Shown piece after piece: positions 46,086-56,289 of a DNA stretch of 64,000 nt. The notes under the pieces are model-generated. The model was given only the letters and a program-made list of their open reading frames with translations. It did no database searches and was not told where the DNA came from. The DNA lies in assembly GCF_036373705.1 (NCBI RefSeq), contig NC_089856.1:129001-193000 (forward strand), read 5' to 3'. Made by a program: the position numbers and the translations under genes. The stretch's first letter is position 1, and each line of letters begins with the position of its first letter. This stretch comes from Amia ocellicauda (Eukaryota; Chordata; Actinopteri; Amiiformes; Amiidae).

Positions 46086-49000
46086 ATGACTCGGAAGAGG
46101 AGACTGCAGAACACAGGTACTGTGTGAGTGGATAGGGCTGGACTACACACTCACAACTCATCTGTGTGAGTGTGGGTTTCAGTGTGACTGTGTGTGTGTT
46201 CCAGCTGTGTGTGTAGTAGGCAGTTATACTTATTGTGTAGTGTTTGCATAGCGATTTTGTAATATCAGTGATTGTGTACTGACTGTGTAATGGTTTGTCC
46301 AGTGACTGTGTATGTAGTGTTTTGTTGTGATTGTTCTGCAGTTGTGTATTGTGTGTGCAGCAGGCAGTGCAGAGTCGCAGCCCAAACCACAGAGGGGCAA
46401 GAAGAGTAAGCTGCCTGAGAGAGAGAAGGGCACCTGTGGACAGACAGGGGAGCAGCAGCCTGCGCCCACAGACACAGACGGGTACTGGACACAGTTTGCC
46501 GTCTTCCACAGAATGATTTTCCTCCCGCAGAATTGGGCATAATAAAAAAAACTAGAAAAGCTGGTACCATATTAGAGATCGGACAATTTATCGGGGCTTA
46601 TAACTGCTTTTTCAAACTATCAGCAGGAATGAACGCCAATAATCCACCGATAAGTTATCAAAGTATTGGCTAAATATTTTTTCTCAAATTACCATAAAAT
46701 CCTTTGTCAAACTTCAGACAAGAAATTAGATGTTTATTTGGTTTTACAGTCTCTGTTATAATTATTTACCATTGTTTTTTAACATAGTTATGGTGCTTTA
46801 GTTTTCGCTCCACAGTGATACTGAGCGCCGTGTAAAATCCCCCCGCTGAGAGACGGGGCTCATAAACCAATACCAACGAGTGTCACTAAAACCCTCACAG
46901 CCAATAGAAAGTGTTGAGCGCTGCAGTTGAGTGTCCGTGGTTTTGGTTAGTGTTTATTCTCATGGCTGAAGATCACCGTATAGTGTGGCATAGAGGCGCA
47001 TCTTTACTGAAGTCCATTACATCGCTTTTTGAAATTACTAGTAACTAAAATAAAGCAATTACAACAATGTTTGCTGAATATGTTGATTGGATATCATCAA
47101 TCTCCAAATGACAAGCAAGCTTAGATCACAGAAAAACATGTAAATAAAATTAGTGTAAACACGCACTTCCCAGAAAGTGTTGGATAAAAGTGAAACTATA
47201 CACGATATTTATAAAAATATTTCAAATCGTGTTTTGGCTGTTGAACCTTTGAATTGTGTAACTGATAAAAAGTTGGTTCCTTAATAAGATCATAATTTCC
47301 TTATACAATGTTAAACTTAACTTAAAACGCCTACTGTTAAAAATAATGAAAAGGCTCTGATTTAGGAAATTACAACTGTAACAGAAACCAGCAGGTCAAG
47401 CCCGGCACTGAGAACCACTGCTCTAATGTATAGAACATGCATATTGTTATATTTTTATTTTATTCATCCATTTACTCATTTATTTTTTAGTTTGATTTGT
47501 TGGTTATTTATGAAGAAAATGTATATTAACCTAAAGTTTATTGTTCAAATGTAAAAATCCTGCCTGTCAGATTTGAGGAATCTGATAATAAGTCAACTGT
47601 GCCAACACGATCAGTTACCCATAGCGGCAGGTGTTAACACATTCGCTGACAATTTTACAATTTCAAATGGCTTTTGCATTTACATTTCATTTTCAAGGGA
47701 TCCCCCTGCTGATACACAAAAGATTGTGATATTAAAAGCATAAGCATCTTGAGAAGCCCTACTGTAGCCAAGTGTGAATTGCGCTTCATGCTGTGTAAGC
47801 GCATGAATATAATTAGAAGGCTTTTTTTTTTTTTTCATTTTTTCCACAGTATTTCGTCTCGTTATCATCACTGAAAATAGGATATACTGAATATTTTTCA
47901 TCATGGTTTTCGTTGTCACAGTATTGCATGTTCATGTTCATCATTGTCTCAGTTTATGCCTTTTAATTGTTCATTTCGTGACATGAAACAGTTTGTCTCT
48001 GATCGAAATCACTGCCGCTGAATTCCACAGACAAAAATAAATACATGGCAGAATGTATGAAGATGTGGGCAGGTTTCTGTGCAGGGTTGTGTAGCTGCTG
48101 CACTGGGGATAATGCTGCTCCACACTGTGTTACAGAGACCTGTCTGGACCAGGGCTGCGGGGCCAGACTGCCCAGGTAATGTGTTGTGTGTCTGTATTGT
48201 GTGTCAGGGCCGTGTGCCAGTGTTGTGTTGTGTGTCAGTGTTGTGTTGTTGTATTGTGTTGTGTGTCAGTGTTGTTTTGTGTATCAGTGTTGTTTGGGGT
48301 GTCTGTGTTGTGTTGTGTTGTGTATCGGTGTTGTGTTGTGTGTCAGTGTTGTGTTGTGTGTCAGTGACCTGTCTGGATCAGGGCTGCAGGGCCAGACTGC
48401 CCAGGTAACGTGTTGCGTATCTGTATTGTGTGTCAGCGCCGTGTGCCAGTGTTGTGTTGTGTGTCAGTGTTGTGTTGTGTATCAGTGTTGTTTGGGGTGT
48501 CTGTGTTGTGTTATCTGTGTTGTGTTGTGTGTCAGTGTTGTGTATCGGTGTTGTGTTGTGTGTCAGTGTTGTGTTGTGTGTCAGTGACCTGTCTGGATCA
48601 GGGCTGCGGGGCCAGACTGCCCAGGTAACGTGTTGCGTGTCTGTATTGTGTTGTTGTATTGTGTTGTGTGCCAGTGTTGTGTTGTGTTTCAGTGTTGTTT
48701 GGGGTGTCAGTGTTGTGTTGTGTTTCAGTGTTGTTTGGGGTGTCAGTGTTGTGTTGTGTATCGGTGTTGTTGTTGTTTCAGGACCCCGGGTTTAAGCCGG
48801 TATTCGGGATGCAGAGACGGGAGGGGGCGGACTCTACCACTCCTCCCCAACCTGGGGGAGTGCCACCCGAGACAGAGGACTGTACCAAGCAGCCTGGGGC
48901 GGGGGGTGGAGAGGGAGAGGAGTCCACGGTGGGAGGAGCCATCGAAGCGGCCTCAGACAGGGGAGCACGGGGGGGCAGCACCGTGACAGTGGGGCCTACG

Positions 49001-52000
49001 ACTGTGGGCAGTCCCAGGGGAGGTGCCGCGATGGAAGATGCCACTGTGGCCGGTCAGGAGGGGGAGGGGATGAGCGTGGCGGGGACCACTGTGACGGTGC
49101 AGATCGAGACCAGGCGGCCGGGGGGTGGGGCTGGGCCTGTGGGCGGGGGGCCGGCGCACAGGCTGCCGAACCCCTGTGTGGTGCTGGACAGGAGCTGGGA
49201 CTGGGGCATCCTGGAGGAGGGGGACGACGACGAGAGGGGCAGGGGCAGAGCGGGGGAGCGGCAGTCACTCAGCCCAGCCCGGCGGCCCGGAGTCGGGGCC
49301 CAGAGGGACAGGGAGGAGGCAGGGAGCAGCGGCATGCAGGACTGGGGTGCACCATCTGTTGTCAGGGTCCCCCAAAGCCAGAGTGAGAACGAGAGAGAAA
49401 ACGAGAGTGTGAGAAAGAACGAGAGTGAGAGAGAGAGCGAGAGAGAGAGTGAGGGTGAGAGAGACAACGAGAGAGAGAGAGCTCCAGCGACCCCAGAGAG
49501 ACCCCCCTCTCCAGGAGCCAGACTGGACTCACCTGCTCACCCCCCAACACCACTCTCAGGTACAGCCAGGTGTCTGTGTGTCCTTCTCTCCTTCTGTGTG
49601 TCTGTCTCTCTCTGTACGTCTGTCTCTCTCACTGTCTCTGTCTGTGTGTCCTTCCCTCCGTTTGTGTGTCTATCTCTCTGTCTCTGTACGTCTGTCTCTC
49701 TGTCCCTCTGTCTGTGTGTCCTTCCCTCGGTCTGTGTGTTTGTCTCTCTGTCTCTGTACATCTGTCTCTCTCACTGTTTCTGTCTCTCTGTCTGTGGGTC
49801 TGTCTCCCTCTGTCTGTGTCTTTGTCTCTCTGACTCTCTGTATATGACTCTGTGACTGTCCCTCTGTCTCTCTCATTGTCTCTGTCCCTGGGTGGCGTGC
49901 CAGGGGGCTGTGATGGGAGGGCGGCAGCTGTCTCCGTGTCGCCCCTTGCTTGGGACAGCCAGCTGGTGCAGAACTGCCGCACTCAGGTACACAGATTCGG
50001 CTCACAGTGCCTTCAGTGTCTGAATACGCGAATAACTGTAAAGCAAATATATACAGACGGGTGACAAATGAAAAGAAAAACAACATACAGTGTCTCAGTG
50101 AGGTGTTGGGCACCACGAGCCTCAGAACAGCTTCTCTGGACTCTACTGGAGGGATGGACACCATTCTTCCAAAAGATATTCCCTCATTTGGGGTTTTGAT
50201 GATGGTGGTGGAGAGCGCTGTCTAACACGTCGGTCCACATTCTCCCATAGGTGTTCAGTTGGGTTGAGATCTGGTGACTGAAGGCCAGAGCATATGAGTC
50301 ACATCATTTTCACACTCATCACACCATTCAGTGCCCTGTGGATGGGCATTGTCATCCTGGAAGAGACCACTCCCATCAGAAATGTGTCACCACAGGATAA
50401 AGTTGATCACTCAGAATCACTCTGTCATGATTTTGTAAGAGAATTTGGAAATGCTTGGTTTTTTCTAAATAAATACTTGAACTGAAAACTCATAGGTCAA
50501 TTGGTTTCTCTTTTAAGATTCTTTTTAGAGGGAAGATGCGGTCAAGTCACAGATGTGCAATAATCCTTTATTTTGACAGAAATAGGAAACTAATATCATT
50601 CAATTATATTACTGAAAATAAGTAATATTAAGCTTCTGCTGGATTACAGTAAGAAACAGATAATACCCATTTTCTTCTTTCTCCTCACAGTATAGCTTAT
50701 AGGCCAGTCTGGTCAGGCAGGAAGCGGTGTGTCTCTCTCTGTCTCTCCTCTCCAGCTCTGTCTTGTGTCTCGTTGCAGGATGAAGAAGTTAAGAGAACTC
50801 AAATTCTCTTTGTTTTCCCTTTTATAAGGTTTCCTTCCAACCAATAGCATTTTGCCACCACCATGACTTGGGTGCTTTATGCTAAAGTAATTAAGAAGTG
50901 GGGGTCATTTTGAATTTGGCTAGGAGCCAATCAGAGGACAGGTCCCTTTTTGGTCTCTGGTCATAAAGATAGGGTTACCAGGGCTACCAGGGGCTACCAG
51001 GGAACTTAGATAAAAGGGAGGAGGTCTGTTTCCTCTACCAAACCAGATGGGATAGAATTTCCCATAGAAAAATATATTCCAAAAAATAATATCTTACAAT
51101 TTCCAGTGCCCCTTCACTCTAAGAGGACAAGTGGACCCAAACCATGCCAGGAAAATGCCCCCCACAGCACAACAGAGCCTCCAGACCCCCTCACTGTAGG
51201 GTCCAGCAGTCAGGCCTGTCCCGTTCTCTTGGTGTCCCACACATGCACTCACCCACTTGTCCAGAACACGTGCCAGTTGACCGTCTGTGTGACTGAAGCT
51301 CCTGCCATTCGTGCCCCAATAATGCCCCCTCTTTCACAGTCACTTAGATCCTTTCCTCTTGCCATCTTGATCCAAAATGGAGGTCAGCTGGGCTACTCAG
51401 CATTTGTATACATGCACAGAGCATGATAGGATGTTAATTGCTTAATTGTATCATGCAGTACACCTGTTTGGAGGCGTCTGCATTCGTTATGTTCCTCCAC
51501 TCATTTATTCAGGGTTTTCCTTTCATTTGTCACCCGTCTGTATATGCATAATAATGATTGTAAAATTAAATAAAATATAATTACAAATAAAATAAATCAA
51601 AGATATATACATAAACATATATATACACATGCACCAACATGGCACAGCGCTGTGCCCAGTGGTCACTGTGGCCCTCAGGGTGTGAGGTTTTGTGTCCATC
51701 TCCCAGGACAGTGTTTAGTTTCTCTTTGTCGGTCAGTTGTGGTTAACGGGGGACAGAATGGGTCACCCTTTGGGTAACAGTCTCCATATTGGTGTGTATT
51801 TGTTACAGTGCAGGAGGAATTGCGTCTGTGTCCACCTCTCCTATCTCTCAGTGACCACACTGTCCTCTCTGTGTCCACCTCTCCTGTCTCTCAGTGACCA
51901 CACTGTCCTTCTCTGTGTCCACCTCTCCTGTCTCTCAGTGACCACAGCGCCGCTCCTCTCTGTGTCCACCGCTCCTGTCCCTCAGTGACCACACTGTCCT

Positions 52001-53944
52001 CTCTGTGTCCACCTCTCCTGTCTCACAGTGAACACACTGTCCTCTCAGTGACCACAGCACCGCTCCTCTCGGTGTCCACAGCACTGTCGGCCTGTCTCTC
52101 TCTCTCTCAGGGTTTCTCAGTGTCCAGTCGTGGTGTGAGCGGTGGCCCAACAGCTGAGCTCCATCCCGGTTCTGACCCGGACCTGCTGCCCTGCCTCTCT
52201 CCCAGCTGGCTGACTGACTCCCAGCTCATTTCCCTCGGAATGAGGTGAGAGAGCAAGTGTGTGTCTGTGTGTGTGTCTTACTGACTGAGTCTGTGTGCAG
52301 GTGTGTGTCTGTGTGTGTGTGTGTCTGTCCGAGTCTTTGTGCAGGTGTGTGTGTCTGTGTGAGTGTGTGTCTGACTGAGTCTGTGTTTGTGTTGCAGTGA
52401 GATGGCGCTGCCCCCCCCCGAGGAGCAGGACGCCACAGAGTCAGTGCTGGGATTAATCACAGAGCTGTCCTTCCTCAAGTGAGTGGGGGGGCAGACAGAG
52501 ACACACACACACACAGTCAGACACAGGCTTGAGCCCACTGTAACCATGTGTATGAGCACACACGTGCGATCAAACATACAATGCACAGATCTACATATAA
52601 AGAGTACAGAAGGACCTGTCAGCAGCAATAGCATCGTTTATTAACAGACGTCTGGAGCACACCTGCACCACAATCGCAGTGCGACACTTGACCACTAGAT
52701 GGCACTGCGTGGACCTGTAACACACAGGCCTGAAGGACTGACAAGGTCACACAACAGCCATTCAAACTGAATCCTTTAAAAGTATAATATATATCAAACT
52801 CCCACTGGACAATGAATTGAGATTAACATTTACACATTAATGGGTGACCGTATACTTTCTAAATATGTCCTGAATGTTTCATTCCCATCCGTTGCTTATA
52901 AGATAGGAAGAAAGCATGTTTGTTGTAAAACCTTGGATTCCTCACATCAGGACATTCGCATCATGCAGACTCTGCTGTTGTGCACCTGGATGCAACCGTA
53001 CATCACACACCTGTTTACCAGCGTCTCTCCACTGGGTGCGTTGTTGTTGTTGTTGTTGTCGGGTCATGCGTTTGCGATGTGCTGATGCGGTAGAACAGCC
53101 GGAGAGCGCGTCCTGCTGTGACATCACCCACGGATAAGCCGCAGCTCCACTGCGCTGTCGATTTCAGGCTTGTTTTCATACACTTAGCGTTAAAACATAC
53201 ACGTTAAACCTTTAAAGCGTGGTAATTCCGCTGCAACACTTTTTTTTCTTTTTAACTTTCTCCCAAAAATTGCAGGGACGAGAGGGGGGCCAGAGCGCTG
53301 CCAGACACTGAGCTCCTGGACATCATCTTGTGCTCACTGTCCTCCAGTCGTTTTATTTTATGCTTTTTTGCGCCAGGTTGGCCAGACGTTCTTGGTCTTT
53401 TTTCCGACAGTATCATTTGGTCGCGTCTCAATCCTGGAAGATATGTTCTTTTCTGCCACCCACCAGGACGCAGGCACTGCGCAGAGGCTCACTGACGGCA
53501 GGTTTCCGACCCATAAACCACGGCCTTTGATTCCGCGATGCCGGGGCACAACTCGCTCCCGTCACTGCGGACAATCGATTATAGAACATCATTACATTGC
53601 AATACATGACATTGTTGCTTAAGTCACTTCTGCATACAAATGTGTCTGCGTGCACACAACACACCCACAGACACCCACACACGTGCATACACTCGTACAC
53701 ACACACACACTCACACGTGCATACACTCGTACACACACTCACTCACACAACACAGTATGTGCTCTGCTGACACACTAGTTCTGACCTGTTCTGACCGGAG
53801 TGTCTCTCTCTCTCTCTCTCCCTCTCTCTCAGTCGGTTGGTGATGAGCACTCATCGAGAGCTGCAGTGTGTGAAGCTGACCCTGCGCCAGCAATCTTTGA
53901 CCCCCAGAGCTCCTGGTGGCCGCCCCCCAACCCCAAAGATATAG
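46086..53944 (+). CDS. brme1: BRME1 (C19orf57), meiotic recombination factor
   Basis: BRME1 works with HSF2BP and BRCA2 to load RAD51/DMC1 at meiotic breaks. Exons in phase: 46086-46116, 46361-46481, one 40-nt exon (48136-48175, or its copies 48365-48404 or 48585-48624), 48782-49559, 49904-49986, 52111-52244, 52398-52478, 53833-53944. This gives about 459 aa, shorter than human (about 670). Evidence for identity: the basic start [10 protein letters not shown] resembles the human start MSKRKK. The C-terminus has [20 protein letters not shown] followed by [14 protein letters not shown], the conserved coiled segment by which BRME1 binds its partner. The neighbour is NANOS3, as in human. The middle is low-complexity: Gly/Thr-rich, then a Glu/Arg/Ser run (49380-49485) encoded by GAGA repeats. 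The three 40-nt exons cannot be combined in pairs without an in-frame stop. Intron 5 holds nested transposons. Exon calls beyond the C-terminus are inference. Confidence 0.75.
46565..48060. other. BRME1 intron 2, possible old DNA-transposon debris
   Basis: AGATCGGACAATTTATCGGG at 46572 and ATCCACCGATAAG at 46640 resemble the terminal zone of 'ATCGG' fish DNA elements. 46965 onward (ATGGCTGAAGATCACCG) could be a transposase start remnant. The rest is AT-rich with no family assigned. Confidence 0.25.
48136..48780 (+). repeat. ~225-bp tandem triplication carrying a 40-nt exon
   Basis: Three units each start with an AG acceptor, a 40-nt exon (GACCTGTCTGGA and GGCTGCGGGGCCAGACTGCC) and a GTAAYGTGTTG donor, followed by TGTTGTGT-rich intron. 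Exons are at 48136-48175, 48365-48404 and 48585-48624. Copies differ at few positions. The third is followed by a shortened, rearranged intron. Confidence 0.88.
50054..51540 (-). mobile_element. Tc1/mariner-like element, second family (copy 2), TA-flanked
   Basis: Terminal inverted repeats CAGACGGGTGACAAATGAAA (50054) and TTTCATTTGTCACCCGTCTG (to 51540) are flanked by TA on each side, the Tc1/mariner target duplication. Without the 665-bp LTR inserted in it, the element is about 820 bases, and collinear with 34282-35130. It bears only degraded transposase sequence. It lies in BRME1 intron 5. Confidence 0.88.
50434..51098. mobile_element. Solo LTR (retrovirus-like/LTR retrotransposon fossil)
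   Basis: A 665-bp block absent from the related element at 34.3 kb. It begins TGTAAGA and ends TCTTACA, and is flanked on both sides by ATTT, a 4-bp target duplication. It has no coding region and holds an AATAAA-type signal early on. TG..CA ends and a 4-bp duplication indicate an LTR left behind after recombination. Whether it came from a Gypsy-type or endogenous retroviral element cannot be told. It is younger than the Tc1-like host element it split. Confidence 0.8.
53640..53758. repeat. CA-rich tandem repeat
   Basis: Repeated CACACGTGCATACACTCGTA and CACAC units in the last intron of BRME1. Confidence 0.8.
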
Positions 53945-54319
53945 ACCCCCCTGACACACACACACACACAGGTGTTGGGCTCTGTGTGCGGTTCGTAGTT
54001 GTGAACGTGTGTGTGTTGTCTGTGTCCCTCAGCCGCTGTTCCCTGCACTGTTCCTCTGCCCCCCCCTGCAGCAGTGCTGTTTGCTCAGCACGACTTCACT
54101 CGACGCCTTTGGATAAATAATGTTTTTGTTGAGACGTGCGTGTGTGTGTTCTTGACTTTGCAAGTGTATATTGTATGGGGGGAGGAGGCGAAAGGCACTG
54201 GGCAAACTGCACATGCCCGGTTCGAGCATCTGATTGTGTTGTGTCTGTTGTGTGCCTGACACAACTCCCAGACTTGTACAGCGCGATTAATGACAAGGCA
54301 GACAGCAGCAGCAGCTAAA

Positions 54320-55720
54320 AGTGTTTATTACCCAACATCCAGCAACACAGAACAACACAGCGACACACTGGACTCGGGCTTTCATGGCGGCCCAGTTTCT
54401 CTTCCTTGCAAATAAACATCAAAAGCTTTATTTCCCAAACCGCACAAGAGGAGGAGAGACTTTAGACGAGCGGACTGACCCACTGCGCTGGTCTGCGCTG
54501 CAGTGTGTGTAGCCAATGCCCCCCCACCCTGCCCTGCACTGGCAGAGCTCTGTGTCCACTACACTCACTGCACTGGCCTGTATACTGTAGTAACTGCACT
54601 GCGAGAGGAGGAGGCTGTGTTGCCTGTTCTGTGCGCTGTGCGATATGGCACAGGCTGTTCACATCACACTGCCAGCACCCCCCTCTCAGCTACACAAAGG
54701 ACTGGAGGGGACATTTCTTTCAATAAATAAAAACTTAAAAAACGACTGAACAATGATTACACTGTAACACAATTTTTGTTCCTGGGTAGTAAGTGTTATT
54801 TCCTAATAGCTTAAGCCTCAAAAGTATAGAAGATGGCTATTATTCCCACACATTTTTGCTTTTGTGACCAGGGCAGTTTGTGGGGAATAAGACATTTTCT
54901 ATACTTCTGAGGCATACGCAATTAGGAAATAATACTTACTACCCAGATACGGAAAAAAAATAGTTACACGGTGTTATAAAAGCATTTTAAAACTCTCCCG
55001 CCTCTCACCCGGCTACATCATGTCTCTATCCGCGAGTTGAGCAGGAGTTGTGACACAGAGCTGCGGATTAGAGCAACCGTGCGACCCGTGTCACCGCCTG
55101 GCGATCTGCACACGTGAAATACGTTGTTCTGGGCTGTTAGAAAGTGCGTGGTCCTTTAACAAGAACAATAATAATAACAATAATAATAAACTAAGTACAT
55201 CCATGATCACTAAAAAATAACGTGCAGAAAAACAAACTGAACACAAATAAATAGAAACAATCAAAGCTGTGACGGAATACAGAATCAGAAAACAACTGAA
55301 CAGCAACCCGGAGGACTCGCACCACCAGCAACACTGTGGCCTCTGCGTTCAACACGAGTACACCCTGCCTCATCTGAACAGCCGACACACAGTAGCACGG
55401 CGGCTGTGTTACAATCAGCACTGTTCAGTGTAGCGGCGGAAACCGAGCCACTTCAGATCCGAATAATGCAGGGCAGTCAAAGCGTCATCTTAAAACTCGA
55501 GTTACACTGTTTAAAAACAAATTCAACCAAATAAAAACACACCGTAAAACCTGCTCTCCAGCGGCGCCTTCAAAAACGTCTGTCTGTCTGTCTTGTGGTT
55601 CTGCTGTGCTGAGTCGAGCTCTCGGGTGCACAGTCAACACCAGTCGATTACTCTACCGATAATCGATTCCCCACAATCACACAGACCAGCAGCTCCCAGT
55701 GGCCGCGCTGCCGGCTGCCC
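54320..55720 (-). other. Probable NANOS3 3' UTR
   Basis: On the minus strand, AATAAA signals occur at about 54427 and 54323. No other minus-strand gene lies between them and NANOS3, so this ~1.4 kb is probably its 3' UTR. Nanos 3' UTRs are known sites of germline translational control. The region includes a MITE at 54760-54973 and an AAT-rich run at 55160-55190. Confidence 0.4.
54760..54973. mobile_element. Palindromic MITE, ~214 bp
   Basis: The left arm CACTGTAACACAATTTTTGT..CTGGGTAGTAAGTGTTATTTCC and the right arm GGAAATAATACTTACTACCC..TAGTTACACGGTG are reverse complements for about 70 bases each, with AGTATAGAA/TTCTATACT at the inner edge. A short central loop contains no ORF. Confidence 0.82.
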
Positions 55721-56272
55721 TCAGTGCGGCTTGCGGACGTACACGGAGCTGTATCCCCGGTGGATGAACGGGCAGAAGCGCTTGGTGTGCGCCCGGTCCC
55801 CTGTGGCCCCACAGAGGGGACACACATACTGCCGCAAGTAGGGGCAGCACACCCGGCCCGCCTGATCCCGGAGCCCATGTGAGCGGTAAACGGACTCCGC
55901 CTCACCGTTGTGCTTGCAGAAGTTGCAGGGAAGCGGGTCTGCTGGAGCGGGGTCTGTCCGAACCGGAGGCGGCTGCGCCGGGCCGCTGGCTCTGCCCTGC
56001 TCTGGGGGGACTGCTCTGCCAGGGGTCGTGTCGCTCCTCACGCCGGCTCCCTCCCCCCAGTCTGTCTCTCTCTCACCTCCTGCAGTCCCAGCGGTCCAGT
56101 CTGCCTCCCCGGGCCCGGTTCTGGTCCTGGCCTGCCCAGTCTCTGACCCGGCCGGTGCCTCCGAGCCGCCCGCCAGCACGGTCCGGATCTCCCGCACGGT
56201 GTCAGCCAGGCCCAGGTAATCCCGAAACAGCTGGAACTCGGGCCGGTTCTGCGGCGTGCCGTGCGGGTCCAT
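55721..56272 (-). CDS. nanos3: NANOS3, germ-cell RNA-binding zinc-finger protein
   Basis: Nanos proteins bind RNA with Pumilio and recruit the CCR4-NOT deadenylase to repress mRNAs in germ cells. Single exon, 183 aa, ATG at 56272 ([13 protein letters not shown]); an in-frame GTG further upstream was rejected. N-terminal [17 protein letters not shown] corresponds to the NOT1-interacting motif (human FDLWTDYLGL), with F in place of the usual W. The zinc-finger domain near the C-terminus has both CCHC units: [20 protein letters not shown] and [17 protein letters not shown]. The end is short ([13 protein letters not shown]). The linker is Gly/Glu/Thr-rich. Absence of introns fits the family. Assignment to NANOS3 rather than NANOS1/2 rests on CKHNGE, CGATxxxAHTxRFCP and on the BRME1 neighbour, as in human 19p13. 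Confidence 0.92.
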   Translation of the reverse strand: MDPHGTPQNRPEFQLFRDYLGLADTVREIRTVLAGGSEAPAGSETGQARTRTGPGEADWTAGTAGGERETDWGEGAGVRSDTTPGRAVPPEQGRASGPAQPPPVRTDPAPADPLPCNFCKHNGEAESVYRSHGLRDQAGRVCCPYLRQYVCPLCGATGDRAHTKRFCPFIHRGYSSVYVRKPH

Positions 56273-56289
56273 ACTTGCGTCCACGCGTT

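Noticed and set aside
48179-48795. Cys/Val-rich ORFs (repeated CVSVLCC) that look like a membrane protein
   Set aside because: They come from a TGTTGTGTGTCAG tandem repeat, open in several frames at once. They are intron sequence between the triplicated BRME1 exons.
49537-49860. Ser/Cys/Val-rich ORFs in both strands after BRME1 exon 4
   Set aside because: CTGTCTCTCTGTGTGTC low-complexity intron DNA.
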